A stretch of DNA of 64,000 nt from an uncultured Methylococcaceae bacterium (GCA_903917345.1 CAIXAE010000008.1:124001-188000), one strand, 5' to 3'; positions 52,140-62,231 are shown, numbered from the stretch's first letter. Notes: generated by a model from the letters alone, not told the origin. Numbers and translations: made by a program.

Positions 52140-53240
52140 TTAAACCTGAATTGCCAACATATTATCCAACGCTAATTTAGCCAACTTGGCTTGCGTTTCA
52201 GGTACTGTTATCCGATTAATCACATGGCCAGCCGCTAAATTTTCTAATACCCACGCGAGGTGCTGGGGATCTGTTCTAAACATAGTCGAGCACATGCATA
52301 ATGTGGGTGACATGAAATGCACATTCTTGCCCTGCCCTTTGCATTCATCATGTAAACGATTAACCATATTCAACTCTGTCGCCACCAACCAACGAGTATT
52401 AGGCTCAGCTGCGCGTACGGTCTTTAAGATATATTCAGTTGAGCCCACAAACTCCGCTTTCTCACAAACCTCAAAGCACGCCTCAGGATGAGAGATCACT
52501 TTAGTTTCTGGATAACGCGCTAAGAAATTATCAATTTGCTCAGGTTTAAACACTTGGTGCACAGAACAATAACCATTCCAAAGTATCAACTTTGCATTGC
52601 GTATTTGCTCTACCGTTAAACCACCTTGCGGTTTATTAAAATCCCAAGTGACCATTTCCTCTAAAGGAATACCCATTCGATAACCAGTATTACGACCTAA
52701 ATGTTGATCAGGAAAAAATAATATCTTGGAGCGTCGAGCAAAACTCCACTCCAAGATCTTCTTAGCATTAGATGATGTGCAGACGATACCGTCATGCTCA
52801 CCGCAAAACGCTTTTAAATCCGCGGCAGAATTGATATAAGTAACAGGGGTCACTTCATTCTCTACGTCGATGATTTCAGAGAGCTCTTGCCAGCACTTTT
52901 GTACCTTTACCAGATTAGCCATATCCGCCATTGAACAGCCTGCCGCCAAATCTGGCAAGATCGAAACTTGTTCTGGACGTGAAAGAATATCAGCTACCTC
53001 AGCCATAAAATGCACGCCACAGAAGACGATATATTCAGCTTCAGATTCAGCTGCATCACGAGATAACTTTAATGAGTCGCCCGAGTAATCCGCATGCTTA
53101 AATACTTCATCTCTCTGATAGTGATGGCCTAAAACGACACAACGTTTACCTAACTTTGCCTTAGCCGCAACTATACGCGCATCGCATTCTTCATCATCAA
53201 GTAACGCATAATCTTGAATGGGAAAAGGTGATGATGTCAT
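52140..53240 (-). CDS. nadA: Quinolinate synthase A
   Basis: A 366-aa enzyme that condenses iminoaspartate with dihydroxyacetone phosphate in NAD biosynthesis, using a 4Fe-4S cluster. The N-terminal LGHHYQRDEVFKHADYSGDS is the family signature. The cluster cysteines are likely those in YIVFCGVHFMAEVAD, WNGYCSVHQ and PTLCMCSTM. The gene starts directly at the stop of aspS (no gap), so both are in one transcript with the FmdB gene. Confidence 0.94.
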   Translation of the reverse strand: MTSSPFPIQDYALLDDEECDARIVAAKAKLGKRCVVLGHHYQRDEVFKHADYSGDSLKLSRDAAESEAEYIVFCGVHFMAEVADILSRPEQVSILPDLAAGCSMADMANLVKVQKCWQELSEIIDVENEVTPVTYINSAADLKAFCGEHDGIVCTSSNAKKILEWSFARRSKILFFPDQHLGRNTGYRMGIPLEEMVTWDFNKPQGGLTVEQIRNAKLILWNGYCSVHQVFKPEQIDNFLARYPETKVISHPEACFEVCEKAEFVGSTEYILKTVRAAEPNTRWLVATELNMVNRLHDECKGQGKNVHFMSPTLCMCSTMFRTDPQHLAWVLENLAAGHVINRITVPETQAKLAKLALDNMLAIQV

Positions 53241-55028
53241 TTAGTTAGCTTTCTCTTTGCCAGCAGGCTTAATTAAACGGATGCCTAATTCTTTAAGTTG
53301 CTCATCAGTAACGACTGCAGGTGCACTGACTAATGGACACGCCGCTGATTGAGTTTTAGGGAACGCAATCACATCACGAATAGACGTTGATCCTGTCATC
53401 AACATGACTAAACGATCTAAACCAAATGCTAAACCACCGTGTGGAGGTGCACCGTATTTTAAAGCGTCTAACAAGAAACCGAATTTTTCTCTGGCTTCAT
53501 CTTCACCGATACCTAAAATCTCAAATACAGTTTGCTGCATAGAAGTACGGTTGATACGTATTGATCCACCGCCCACTTCAGTCCCGTTTAATACTAAGTC
53601 GTAAGCACGTGATAAGGCAGCACTAGGGTTAGCTACCAATTCTTCCACAGAACAGCTAGGCGCTGTAAATGGATGATGTATCGCATTAAAACGACCGGCT
53701 TTATCATCCCAATCAAACATTGGGAAGTCAACTACCCAAACGGGTTTCCATTCACCTTGCAACATATTCAAATCATGGCCCAATTTAACGCGTAACGCGC
53801 CCATTGCTTCATTCACAATGCTCGCTTTATCCGCACCAAAGAAGATTAAATCGCCATTTTGAGCGCCTGTTTTAGCTAATACACTATCCCACACTTCTTT
53901 AGGCGCAAACTTTACAATCGGAGATTGCAAACCATCAAGGCCAGCAGCCAAATCATTAACCTTAATGTAAGCTAATCCTTTAGCACCATAAATACTCACA
54001 TATTTAGTTAACTCATCAATATCTTTACGACTTAAATCACCAGCATTAGGTACTCTCATCGCCACGACACGACCTTTTGGATCATTAGCAGGTGCCGAGA
54101 AAACTTTAAAGTCAACATCCTTCATATCTTCAGCAATATCGACTAACTCTAGAGGTATTCGTAGATCAGGACGATCAATACCATAACGAGAAATCGATTC
54201 TTGGTAAGTCATGCGAGGAAAATGACCATCTAATTCAACATTAATCACTTTAGCGAATAACTGACGGATCATTTCTTCCATCACATTCATGATTTCATGC
54301 TCATCCATAAAAGATGTCTCGATATCAAGCTGCGTAAATTCAGGCTGTCTATCGGCACGTAAATCTTCGTCACGGAAACAACGTACTACTTGATAATAAC
54401 GATCGAAACCAGCAATCATCAACATTTGTTTATATAACTGAGGTGATTGTGGCAAAGCAAAGAATGAGTTTTCGTGTGTACGACTTGGTACGATGTAATC
54501 ACGCGCACCTTCTGGTGTTGCTTTAGTCAAATAAGGTGTTTCAATTTCAAAAAACTCATTATCATCAAGATAGTTTCTTAAAACGCGAGTCACGTCACGA
54601 CGCACTTTCATTTTTTCTTGCATAGCGACACGACGTAAATCAACGTATCTATAACGCAAACGTAATTCTTCGTTAACTTCTATTTCGCTTTCAATGGGGA
54701 ACGGAGGTGTTTCTGACTCATTTAAGACTTCTATTTCTTTAGCCAAAATCTCAATCGCACCAGACACCATATTTTTGTTAACAGTGCCTTCGGGACGGTC
54801 ACGCACAATGCCGGTAATTCTTAACACATACTCACTACGCACATGTTCAGCAGTAGCAAATGTATCTTCAACATCTGGATCAACAACCACTTGAACCAAA
54901 CCTGCACGGTCTCTTAGATCAATAAAAATGACGCCACCATGATCACGACGCCTATGAACCCAACCGCAAATTGATACTGTTTCGCCTAACTGTTGTGTAT
55001 TTAATTCTCCGCACTTGTGAGTACGCAT
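53241..55028 (-). CDS. aspS: Aspartyl-tRNA synthetase
   Basis: A 595-aa class II synthetase of bacterial type. In order: the OB-fold anticodon-binding domain ([20 protein letters not shown]), motif 2 ([20 protein letters not shown]), the inserted GAD domain (about 290-410), and motif 3 ([16 protein letters not shown]). It charges tRNA-Asp. It is followed directly by nadA and preceded by a FmdB-type zinc-ribbon gene, an arrangement usual in gammaproteobacteria. Whether it also charges tRNA-Asn cannot be told without gatCAB information. Confidence 0.95.
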   Translation of the reverse strand: MRTHKCGELNTQQLGETVSICGWVHRRRDHGGVIFIDLRDRAGLVQVVVDPDVEDTFATAEHVRSEYVLRITGIVRDRPEGTVNKNMVSGAIEILAKEIEVLNESETPPFPIESEIEVNEELRLRYRYVDLRRVAMQEKMKVRRDVTRVLRNYLDDNEFFEIETPYLTKATPEGARDYIVPSRTHENSFFALPQSPQLYKQMLMIAGFDRYYQVVRCFRDEDLRADRQPEFTQLDIETSFMDEHEIMNVMEEMIRQLFAKVINVELDGHFPRMTYQESISRYGIDRPDLRIPLELVDIAEDMKDVDFKVFSAPANDPKGRVVAMRVPNAGDLSRKDIDELTKYVSIYGAKGLAYIKVNDLAAGLDGLQSPIVKFAPKEVWDSVLAKTGAQNGDLIFFGADKASIVNEAMGALRVKLGHDLNMLQGEWKPVWVVDFPMFDWDDKAGRFNAIHHPFTAPSCSVEELVANPSAALSRAYDLVLNGTEVGGGSIRINRTSMQQTVFEILGIGEDEAREKFGFLLDALKYGAPPHGGLAFGLDRLVMLMTGSTSIRDVIAFPKTQSAACPLVSAPAVVTDEQLKELGIRLIKPAGKEKAN

Positions 55029-55081
55029 AGATATTCCCTATTAATTTATAATTTGTTTAATTGAAGCACATTGCACTTAGA

Positions 55082-55351
55082 TTAGTGACTTTTACATCCA
55101 CCTGAAGATGGACAGCTATGTGCTTTAGAAGGACTTGCAGCCGAATCACCCGCAACATTCTTCTTGGTACCACTTTTGAAATCTGTTTCATACCAGCCAT
55201 TACCTTTTAATCTAAAGCCCGCCGCTGATATTTTTTTAATTAATTCCGGCTTAGCGCAAGCAGGACAAATAACGATAGGCTCAGCGCCTAATTTCTGTAA
55301 GGCCTCATGTTCATGCCCACAAGATTGACATTGATATTCGTAAATTGGCAT
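55082..55351 (-). CDS. FmdB-family zinc-ribbon protein
   Basis: An 89-aa protein with the FmdB zinc ribbon (PIYEYQCQSCGHEHEALQ, ICPACAKPEL), then the family block SAAGFRLKGNGWYETDFK and a Ser/Cys-rich end (SCPSSGGCKSH). The family is of unknown function and often lies before aspS, as here (53 nt upstream of it). Confidence 0.9.
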   Translation of the reverse strand: MPIYEYQCQSCGHEHEALQKLGAEPIVICPACAKPELIKKISAAGFRLKGNGWYETDFKSGTKKNVAGDSAASPSKAHSCPSSGGCKSH

Positions 55352-55457
55352 TTACCACTCCAAAAACTAAAAATAATGACTACTATAAGGACTGTATTTA
55401 ATTTTTCCAAGTACTTACTATAGAATACCTGTCTATTTTACAGATTCAGCGCCAACA

Positions 55458-56489
55458 ATGAAAACATTAACCCTAATAAAACCGGATGATTGGCATATTC
55501 ACGTCCGAAACGGAGCTATTTTAAAGACCGTATTGCCTCACACAGCCAAGCAATTTGGCCGTGCTATCATCATGCCCAACCTTAAGCCACCTGTCACCAC
55601 GGTGGATCAAGCCCAAGCGTATAAAACTGAAATTATGGCTGCTATACCTGTAGACTCAGAATTTACTCCGTTAATGACACTCTATTTAACGACACAAACA
55701 GAGCTATCAGAAATTAAAAAGGCCGCCGAATCCAGTTTTGTTCACGCCTTCAAACTGTATCCAGCAGGTGCAACAACGAACTCTGACTCCGGCGTGGCTG
55801 ATATCAGTGCCATTTACCCTTTATTAGCCGAGTTAGAAAAGTACGACTTGCCTCTATTAATACATGGGGAAGTCACAGATCCAACTTGCGACATTTTTGA
55901 TAGAGAACAACGCTTTGTCGAAAGCTCACTCACTGAAATCGTAAACAAATTTCCAAACTTACGCATTGTGCTAGAGCACGTTACCACCACTGACGCAGTC
56001 GACTTTGTCCTAAAGGCAGGACCGCAAGTCGCGGCCACTATCACACCCCAACATCTTTTATTCAATCGCAATGCTTTATTAGCGGGTGGTATACGCCCTC
56101 ATTACTATTGCTTACCCATTATTAAAAGAGAAAGTCATAGACAGTCATTGGTAAATGCAGCGACTAGCGGTAATCCAAAATTCTTTTTAGGGACCGATAG
56201 CGCACCTCACTTAACTCATACAAAAGAAAACGCCTGTGGTTGCGCAGGATGCTTTAGTGCGCATGCCGCCATAGAACTTTATGCAGAAGCATTTGAGCAA
56301 GCTGATGCTCTAGATAAGTTAGAAGCCTTCGCTAGCTTTTATGGCTCTGACTTTTATCGATTACCCCGAAATACCGCTACAATTACATTACAACAATCAA
56401 CGTGGACAGTTCCCGCTTCATACGGAACAGATGAAGTTAAGATCACCCCCTTAAAAGCAGGCGAAGAAATTCATTGGAAAATAATCTAG
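55458..56489 (+). CDS. pyrC: Dihydroorotase (class II)
   Basis: A 343-aa metal-dependent enzyme that closes carbamoyl-aspartate to dihydroorotate in pyrimidine synthesis. The HxH metal motif is in DDWHIHVRNG; the lysine that carries the bridging carboxylate is in VHAFKLYPAGATTNSD; further ligands are in LLIHGEV and LEHVTT, and the catalytic Asp in FLGTDSAPH. Length matches E. coli PyrC (348 aa). The stop lies 11 bases before the rnt ATG. Confidence 0.95.
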   Translation: MKTLTLIKPDDWHIHVRNGAILKTVLPHTAKQFGRAIIMPNLKPPVTTVDQAQAYKTEIMAAIPVDSEFTPLMTLYLTTQTELSEIKKAAESSFVHAFKLYPAGATTNSDSGVADISAIYPLLAELEKYDLPLLIHGEVTDPTCDIFDREQRFVESSLTEIVNKFPNLRIVLEHVTTTDAVDFVLKAGPQVAATITPQHLLFNRNALLAGGIRPHYYCLPIIKRESHRQSLVNAATSGNPKFFLGTDSAPHLTHTKENACGCAGCFSAHAAIELYAEAFEQADALDKLEAFASFYGSDFYRLPRNTATITLQQSTWTVPASYGTDEVKITPLKAGEEIHWKII

Positions 56490-56500
56490 ACACACCACAT

Positions 56501-57121
56501 ATGGATGCACTTGCTGCTGCACTTAACCAACGCTTTAGAGGCTACCTCCCCGTTATTGTAGATATTGAAACGGCGGGGTTTAGTGCAAAAAAGAATGCAC
56601 TCTTGGAGATTGCGGCCGTTATTGTTGAATATGACGAACACAATGATCTACAGATTAAAGAACGCTACACCACCCACGTTGTTCCATTTAAGAATGCTGA
56701 ACTCGATCCATCTGCACTTAAATTTAATGGGATAGATCCACACCATCCTTTTAGAATGGCGATAGAAGAAAAGGAAGCCCTAGAATTAATCTTTAAACCT
56801 ATTCGTAATGCCATTAAACGTAATAACTGCACTCGCGCTATCTTAGTCGGCCACAACCCCGCCTTTGATATCGCTTTCTTGAATGCGGCTATACACCGCA
56901 CACAAATAAAGCGGAGTCCATTTCATCCCTTTAGTACTTTTGATACGGCGACCTTAGGTGGTTTAGCCTATCAACAAACCGTATTAGCAAAAATTGCACA
57001 AGCTGCTGATTTAGAATGGGATAACGAAAAAGCACACTCCGCACTTTACGATGCAGAGATGACCGCAGAGATATTTTGTAAGATCGTTAACCGCTGGAAG
57101 CAATTATCTGAGTTCGAATAA
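56501..57121 (+). CDS. rnt: Ribonuclease T
   Basis: A 206-aa DEDDh exonuclease that trims the 3' ends of tRNA and other stable RNAs. The ExoI motif is VIVDIETAGF with Asp and Glu, ExoII is LVGHNPAFDIAFLN, and ExoIII is KAHSALYDAEMTAEIF with the catalytic His and Asp. I use the ATG at 56501 (MDALAAALNQRFRGYLP); an upstream TTG would overlap pyrC. Length fits the E. coli enzyme (215 aa). Confidence 0.93.
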   Translation: MDALAAALNQRFRGYLPVIVDIETAGFSAKKNALLEIAAVIVEYDEHNDLQIKERYTTHVVPFKNAELDPSALKFNGIDPHHPFRMAIEEKEALELIFKPIRNAIKRNNCTRAILVGHNPAFDIAFLNAAIHRTQIKRSPFHPFSTFDTATLGGLAYQQTVLAKIAQAADLEWDNEKAHSALYDAEMTAEIFCKIVNRWKQLSEFE

Positions 57122-57189
57122 CTTAACAAGATCAAAATTACTTCATTAGTTGTCACTTTGTTTGCGCCCATCATAGGTCTGATCAGTCG

Positions 57190-57695
57190 ATCAATACCGT
57201 AACGCTAAACTTTGGGTTGGTACAGCTTACATCTCAAGGGTATTTGCTGCCAATATGCGCGTTAACCCTCAGGGCAACAGCACTAACCCCAGAACATTCA
57301 ATGATGACGCTCGCACTGTTAAGCGTTCTTGCCGGCACTGCCGATGTCATGACTGGCGTTTTGAGCCACGTCTCTGCAAGTATCAATGGTAACTCTGGCG
57401 TTGTGTGCGTTCTCGCGGGCACTGGCTTTATTCTTGCTGACAGTGTGAGCGTTATCACTCATACTACCAGATGGTTTTCGCCTCCCAAGGGAAGCCTTTT
57501 CTCCCAGTCATAACTTTCCCTAGCAAAGCCAATGACAGGATCAACACCACTCTCTTTTACACAGATATGCTCAGCGACATTGCTCCCAATCTTAGCATTG
57601 TCGCCCATGCTACCAGCGGTTCCGCTCACAACGCCAGCGATAACGCAGACAGTACTAGGATTAACGCTAGAGTTTGTTAATTTCTGTTATTTAGG
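57190..57695 (-). pseudogene. Decayed left-handed beta-helix (hexapeptide-repeat) gene relic
   Basis: There is no intact ORF in this ~500-base stretch, but the minus strand holds coherent fragments in different frames. In order they are AGVVSGTAGSMGDNAKIG, SGSMSDNAHTVSKNKASA with ENAHNARVTIDT and AQNASHDIGSAGKNA, then VALRVNAHIGSKYP. They resemble hexapeptide-repeat proteins with NA-x-V-x-G/D-NA periodicity. At the DNA level TGGTAGYATGRGYGAYAAYGCT occurs twice, and the CAGTGCC(G/C)GC(A/G)AGAACGC segments (near 57340 and 57424) recur about 84 bp apart. GC looks higher than in the flanks. I infer a frameshifted remnant. It fills the gap between rnt and the DUF1244 gene; the rest of the gap (to 57840) shows only a short GATG/CATC hairpin. 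Confidence 0.4.
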
Positions 57696-57840
57696 CTTAG
57701 TTATATTCGTTTATCTAATTCTTATCATTAGTACAGATTAAAGAGTGAAAAATACACAAAGTTCTTTCCCGAAAAAAGATGCCGAATGCATCATCTAGGT
57801 GTAAAAGTTTGTCCTTTGAAACACTGACTTCAAAGCTGAA

Positions 57841-58131
57841 TTAATGGCTATCTTTTGCCTTTTGTTTAGAGTCTAAAGTCGCTAATTGTTCTGGAATTGC
57901 TTCTAATTGATATTTGTCTTTCCATTCACTGTAGGGCATACCGTAGATTATCTCTCTGGCTTGCTCATAGTCCATTTCGACCCCCTGCTCTGCTGCGCCG
58001 GTCACATACCATTTGGCTAAACAGTTTCTGCAAAAATTGGCGAGTAACATGAGGTCTAAATTTTGTACGTCTGTATGTGTTTGTAAATGAGTCACTAAAC
58101 GTCTAAACGCTGCTGCTTCAATTTCTACCAT
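57841..58131 (-). CDS. DUF1244-family protein
   Basis: A 96-aa helical protein of the DUF1244 family: EAAAFRRLVTHLQTHTDVQN, LANFCRNCLAKWYV, and YEQAREIIYGMPYSEWKDKY are the conserved blocks. The two cysteines in CRNC are conserved and may bind metal or a disulfide partner. No function is established. It stands alone, divergent from yciB. Confidence 0.88.
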   Translation of the reverse strand: MVEIEAAAFRRLVTHLQTHTDVQNLDLMLLANFCRNCLAKWYVTGAAEQGVEMDYEQAREIIYGMPYSEWKDKYQLEAIPEQLATLDSKQKAKDSH

Positions 58132-58275
58132 TACCCTATTCTCCTGTTAATAAAAGCGATCATTTTGCATTTTAGCAGAATCAATTCTATGGCCATGTAC
58201 ATTAGACCTAAAAAAAATTACAATGCCACACCCATATATAGTAACGACTATTTTATCACTTACTTTTCGGCATTC

Positions 58276-58815
58276 ATGAAACAACTGCTTGAGTTTTTCC
58301 CGATCATCTTATTTTTTATCGCTTATAAAGCCTACGACATTTATATTGCGACTGGCGTTATTATCGCTGCAACCGTTTTACAGGTACTTTATGCCTGGTT
58401 TAAGTACCGCAAAGTAGAAACCATGCAATTAATCACACTGGGGTTAGTAGTGGTTTTTGGTGGCGCTACTATTTATTTACACGACGAACAATACTTAAAA
58501 TGGAAGTTCTCTATTATTGAATGGTTGTTCGGTTTAGTTTTTTTAGGCAGTCATTTCTTAGGCGAGCGAACTTTTATAGAAAGAATGATGTCCAACAATC
58601 TAACGTTACCTAAGCCTATCTGGAAACGCTTAAATTTTAGCTGGGCAAGCTTCTTTATCAGCGTCGGTTTTATTAATGTTTACGTCATGTTTAACTTTAA
58701 TACAGATGACTGGGTCACGTTTAAAACGTTTGTGGCACCCGCTTTAATGGTGCTGTTTTTGATCGTACAAATGATTTTTTTGTATAAATACATTCCAGAC
58801 GAAAAGGAAAAATAA
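58276..58815 (+). CDS. yciB: Septation-associated inner-membrane protein YciB (IspZ)
   Basis: A 179-aa integral membrane protein with five or six helices, beginning MKQLLEFFPIILFFIAYKAYD, which is the standard start of the family; the E. coli protein is also 179 aa. Upstream in-frame ATGs would add an unrelated polar segment, so I reject them. The family affects cell envelope synthesis and division. It is followed without gap by yciI and bolA, a frequent arrangement. Confidence 0.92.
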   Translation: MKQLLEFFPIILFFIAYKAYDIYIATGVIIAATVLQVLYAWFKYRKVETMQLITLGLVVVFGGATIYLHDEQYLKWKFSIIEWLFGLVFLGSHFLGERTFIERMMSNNLTLPKPIWKRLNFSWASFFISVGFINVYVMFNFNTDDWVTFKTFVAPALMVLFLIVQMIFLYKYIPDEKEK

Positions 58816-59118
58816 GTGCTATACGCCATAATCAGTGAAGATATACCGGATAGCTTATCCAACAGACTGGCAGCAAGGTCCGCTCACCTTAACCGTTTAG
58901 AAGCTTTACAAAATGCGGGTCGTTTAGTTTTAGCAGGCCCACACCCAGCCATTGATAGTGATTCGCCATCTGAAGCAGGTTTCACGGGCAGTTTAATTGT
59001 CGCTGAGTTTGATAATTTAGCGGCGGCTCAAGGATGGGCCGATGCTGATCCCTATGTTGAACATGGCGTTTATGCTAAAGTAACCATTAAACCATTTAAG
59101 CAGGTATTTCCGCAATGA
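58816..59118 (+). CDS. yciI: YciI-like protein
   Basis: A 100-aa protein of the YciI/dimeric alpha-beta barrel family (LYAIISEDIPDSLSNRLAAR, HLNRLEALQNAGRLVLAGPH, WADADPYVEHGVYAKVTIKP). The conserved His and Asp of the pocket are present. Start is GTG directly after the yciB stop (TAAGTG). Its stop overlaps the bolA ATG. Function is unclear for the family. Confidence 0.9.
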   Translation: MLYAIISEDIPDSLSNRLAARSAHLNRLEALQNAGRLVLAGPHPAIDSDSPSEAGFTGSLIVAEFDNLAAAQGWADADPYVEHGVYAKVTIKPFKQVFPQ

Positions 59119-59393
59119 CGTCTGATTACATTAAAAAACTTTTAAATGAATCATTTAACCCTGATTTATTAGAAATCATCGATAATAGCGCAGCCCATGC
59201 TGGTCACTCAGGTGCCCGAAGTGGTGGCGGTCATTATCATGTTACAATCATCGCTGCAGCGTTTGAAGGTAAGTCTTTAGTACAAAGACATCAACTTATC
59301 TATAAAGCCCTCGGCGACTTAATGAAGCAAGATATTCATGCCCTAGGCATCAATGCCCTATCACCCTCTGAAGAAACTAAAGGAAGTTTATAA
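59115..59393 (+). CDS. bolA: BolA-family protein
   Basis: A 92-aa BolA/IbaG-family protein: SGGGHYHVTIIAAAFEGKS contains the conserved His, RHQLIYKALGDLMKQDIHALGI the second helix and the conserved C-terminal region. Such proteins work with monothiol glutaredoxins in iron-sulfur and iron handling and influence cell shape. It lies between yciI (4-base overlap) and a peptidyl-prolyl isomerase whose ATG follows at once. Confidence 0.9.
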   Translation: MTSDYIKKLLNESFNPDLLEIIDNSAAHAGHSGARSGGGHYHVTIIAAAFEGKSLVQRHQLIYKALGDLMKQDIHALGINALSPSEETKGSL

Positions 59394-60407
59394 ATGAAAA
59401 ATAAGATTATTCCATTGCTTGTTGTTGGTACTGCATTAATTTCTGCATGTAATCAACAAGCCGGCACTAGCTCCACTCCTGCTGTCGCTAAAGAAGATGC
59501 AATCGCTGAAGTTAATGGCGTTTATATTGCTAAAGCCACTTTAACTGAATTAGAGAAAGAAATAGCTGAACGTTCACACGGCCAAAAATTTCCAAAAGAA
59601 AAATTAGTTGAAGAGTTAATTCAACGTGAATTATTAGTTCAAGACGCTAATAAAAAACAATTAGGGAACTCTGCTGAGATCATTGCGCAATTAGACAGCG
59701 CAAAAAAATCATTATTGACACAAGCGGATGTCCAAAACTTTATTAAATCTAATCCCGTTACTGATGCCGAAATTAAAACGGAATATGATGCAAAAGTAGC
59801 TGGCGAAAACGGAACTGAATATAAAGCCCGTCACATTTTAGTAAAAACTGAAGACGAAGCTAAAAAGATCATCACTGAGTTAGACAAAGGCGGTGACTTT
59901 GCAAAAATCGCTAATAAAGTCTCTTTAGATGGCAAAGATACGCAAAACGGTGGTGATTTAGGTTGGTTTGTTGCGAGCCAAATGGTAGCGCCCTTTTCTG
60001 ACGCAGTTATTAAGTTAGATAAAGGTCAATACACTAAATCCCCTGTACAAACACAATTCGGCTGGCACGTTATCTTAAGAGAAGATTCTCGTGCACAAAC
60101 CCCTCCTTCTTTAGACTCTGTTAAAGAGCAGTTATTACCCTATTTGCAACGTAAAAAAGTTCAAGACTTCGTTGAAGGTTTACGTAAATCTGCTAAAGTT
60201 GAAATCTTACTGCCTAAAGAAGAGCCCGCTAAAGCGTCAGAGCCTGCAACTAAAGGCGACACGGTAACTGAAGAAGTAGCCGTGGGTGAAGTTAAAGATA
60301 AAGACGGTAAAGTGGTTGCTGAAGAAGTCGTTGTTGATGAAGTAGTCAAAGACAAAGACGGTAAAACCGTTGCAGAAAAAGTAGAAGTTGAGAAAGTAGC
60401 TAAATAA
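59394..60407 (+). CDS. Parvulin-type peptidyl-prolyl isomerase lipoprotein
   Basis: A 337-aa periplasmic lipoprotein (lipobox LISAC at about residue 19). An N-terminal SurA/PrsA-like chaperone region (about 38-130) is followed by a PpiC rotamase domain (YKARHILVKTEDEAKKI, GGDLGWFVASQMV, VQTQFGWHVI). The last ~60 residues are an acidic/basic repeat tail, with KDKDGKVVAEEV and KDKDGKTVAEKV as two copies. It assists folding of exported proteins. Last gene of the yciB-yciI-bolA run, ended by a strong terminator. Confidence 0.9.
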   Translation: MKNKIIPLLVVGTALISACNQQAGTSSTPAVAKEDAIAEVNGVYIAKATLTELEKEIAERSHGQKFPKEKLVEELIQRELLVQDANKKQLGNSAEIIAQLDSAKKSLLTQADVQNFIKSNPVTDAEIKTEYDAKVAGENGTEYKARHILVKTEDEAKKIITELDKGGDFAKIANKVSLDGKDTQNGGDLGWFVASQMVAPFSDAVIKLDKGQYTKSPVQTQFGWHVILREDSRAQTPPSLDSVKEQLLPYLQRKKVQDFVEGLRKSAKVEILLPKEEPAKASEPATKGDTVTEEVAVGEVKDKDGKVVAEEVVVDEVVKDKDGKTVAEKVEVEKVAK

Positions 60408-60427
60408 GCTTATTGACTTAATAAAAA

Positions 60428-60451
60428 GGGCGGTTGATCCGCCCTTTTTTT
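60428..60451 (+). terminator. Intrinsic terminator after the PPIase gene
   Basis: Stem GGGCGG / CCGCCC with a 5-nt loop and T7. The T tract overlaps the stop codon of the convergent recJ. Confidence 0.9.
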
Positions 60452-62195
60452 ATGCCATTTTTTCGAAGTAATGCACAATGAACTGAACCGTTCTATTGCC
60501 TTTATACTCATTGATATCCAATTTATAAGCCGCCCTAATTTGCCTTAAGCCTAACCAGTGCTCGGGTTTATCCGCAAAAAAGGCGATACCATCAATAATG
60601 GTATGTTCACCTGGTCGACGCAATACAAACTTAAGGTGGCGTTGCCCCACTATCCGCACTTGAATCACATCAAATACGCCATCAAAGACCGGCTCTGGAA
60701 AATCCTGTCCCCATGTCGCGCCATTTTGCATTAAATCAGCCATTTCTAAAGTGGTTTCTGCTTCGGTTAGCTCACCGTCGCTTAAAATCTTTTGTTCCAG
60801 ATCTACACCTTCTAAACGCTTAGTGACCATTTCATCGAAGGCTAAAGCAAAGGTAGGATAGTCGTGCATGCTGATGGTTAAACCAGCCGCCATGGCGTGA
60901 CCACCAAATTTACTGAGTAACTTCGGATAGGACGCTGCAATATCACTGAGTACGTCTCGTATATGTACCCCTACAATAGAGCGCGCAGAGCCTTTTATAA
61001 TATCAGCACCCGCGGGGGCAAACGCGATAACCGGCCTATGGACTTGCTCTTTAATGCGCGACGCTAAGATACCAATTACGCCTTGATGCCACTTAGCATC
61101 ATAGATACAAACACCTGCGGGTAAATGTGCTTTATCTACCATTTTCATGTCTGTGATTAAGAGCATAGCTTCATGCTTCATGGTCGCTTCAACTTCTTTG
61201 CGATCATTATTAAAGCCATCTAGTTTTAACGCGATTTCTCGTGCTTTTATAGGGTCATCTGTCAGTAAACATTGTATGCCTAAAGACATATCATCCATAC
61301 GGCCCGCGGCATTTAATCGCGGACCAATTGAGAAACCTAAGTCAACTGCCACTAAATTTTGGAGATTTTTGCCCGCGACTTCTATTAGCGCTTTTATACC
61401 CGCATGACATTGGCCTTGGCGAATTCTTATAAGCCCTTGGTGAACTAATGCGCGATTCGTTTGCTCTAATGAAACAACGTCAGCTACAGTACCCAAGGCG
61501 ACATAATCCAATAACTGCGCGAGGTTAGGCTCTGGAATTTTCTTTAGCTCAAACCAATTAAGTTCACGCAATTTACTGCGCAAGGCCATCAAAACATAGA
61601 ACATAACCCCGACTCCCGCTAAGGATTTATTGGGGAATTTATCGCCGACGAGGTTTGGATTAACAATTGCATGCGCCTTAGGCAGATGCTCACCAGGTAA
61701 ATGGTGGTCGGTGACCAATACTTTAATGCCAGCTGCATTGGCCGCATTGACCCCTTCTATACTAGAAATACCGTTATCGACTGTTATGATTACTTGCGGC
61801 TCTTGTTGTTTAACCAGCTCAACAATTTCTGGCGTTAAACCGTAACCGTACTCAAAACGATTGGGCACGACAAATGATACCGGCCCCGCCCCAAGCAAAT
61901 TAAGTCCTTTGATGGCTAACGCACAACTAGTCGCCCCGTCCGCATCAAAATCAGCCACAATGCTGATCCGTTGTTGTTCTTTTACCGCGATAATCAAATG
62001 ATTGACCATCTCATCCATGCCAGACAGCAACCAAGGAGACGGTAGTTTTAAGAGGGATCTATCAAGATCAACTTCTGAAGTGACTCCCCTTGCTAGTAAT
62101 ATTCTTGCTAATAAGGGGTGTATCTGATTTTGTAATACGTTTTTGCTTTTGACAGGCCGACGAACAATAACTTTCTTTTCACCTTGAAAATACAT
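60450..62195 (-). CDS. recJ: Single-strand-specific exonuclease RecJ
   Basis: A 581-aa DHH-family 5'-3' exonuclease for recombination and mismatch repair. DHH motifs seen: VADFDADGATSCALA, VTVDNGISS, VLVTDHHLPGE, and the catalytic ALGTVADVV. The DHHA1 part follows (KWHQGVIGILASRIKEQ, KFGGHAMAAGLTI), then an OB fold at the C-terminus. Length matches E. coli RecJ (577 aa). The stop lies within the neighbouring terminator. Confidence 0.94.
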   Translation of the reverse strand: MYFQGEKKVIVRRPVKSKNVLQNQIHPLLARILLARGVTSEVDLDRSLLKLPSPWLLSGMDEMVNHLIIAVKEQQRISIVADFDADGATSCALAIKGLNLLGAGPVSFVVPNRFEYGYGLTPEIVELVKQQEPQVIITVDNGISSIEGVNAANAAGIKVLVTDHHLPGEHLPKAHAIVNPNLVGDKFPNKSLAGVGVMFYVLMALRSKLRELNWFELKKIPEPNLAQLLDYVALGTVADVVSLEQTNRALVHQGLIRIRQGQCHAGIKALIEVAGKNLQNLVAVDLGFSIGPRLNAAGRMDDMSLGIQCLLTDDPIKAREIALKLDGFNNDRKEVEATMKHEAMLLITDMKMVDKAHLPAGVCIYDAKWHQGVIGILASRIKEQVHRPVIAFAPAGADIIKGSARSIVGVHIRDVLSDIAASYPKLLSKFGGHAMAAGLTISMHDYPTFALAFDEMVTKRLEGVDLEQKILSDGELTEAETTLEMADLMQNGATWGQDFPEPVFDGVFDVIQVRIVGQRHLKFVLRRPGEHTIIDGIAFFADKPEHWLGLRQIRAAYKLDINEYKGNRTVQFIVHYFEKMA

Positions 62196-62231
62196 TCGGT
62201 TCCTGTGTTTTGAATTTTTACAGACTAATTG

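Noticed and set aside
57217-57741. Plus-strand ORFs (70-98 codons) between rnt and DUF1244 as real genes.
   Set aside because: They are low-complexity shadows of the minus-strand repeat remnant, without ribosome-binding sites or recognisable folds.
58165-58275. Upstream starts for yciB (37 extra residues).
   Set aside because: The added residues are polar and not part of the family; the inner ATG gives exactly the usual 179 aa.
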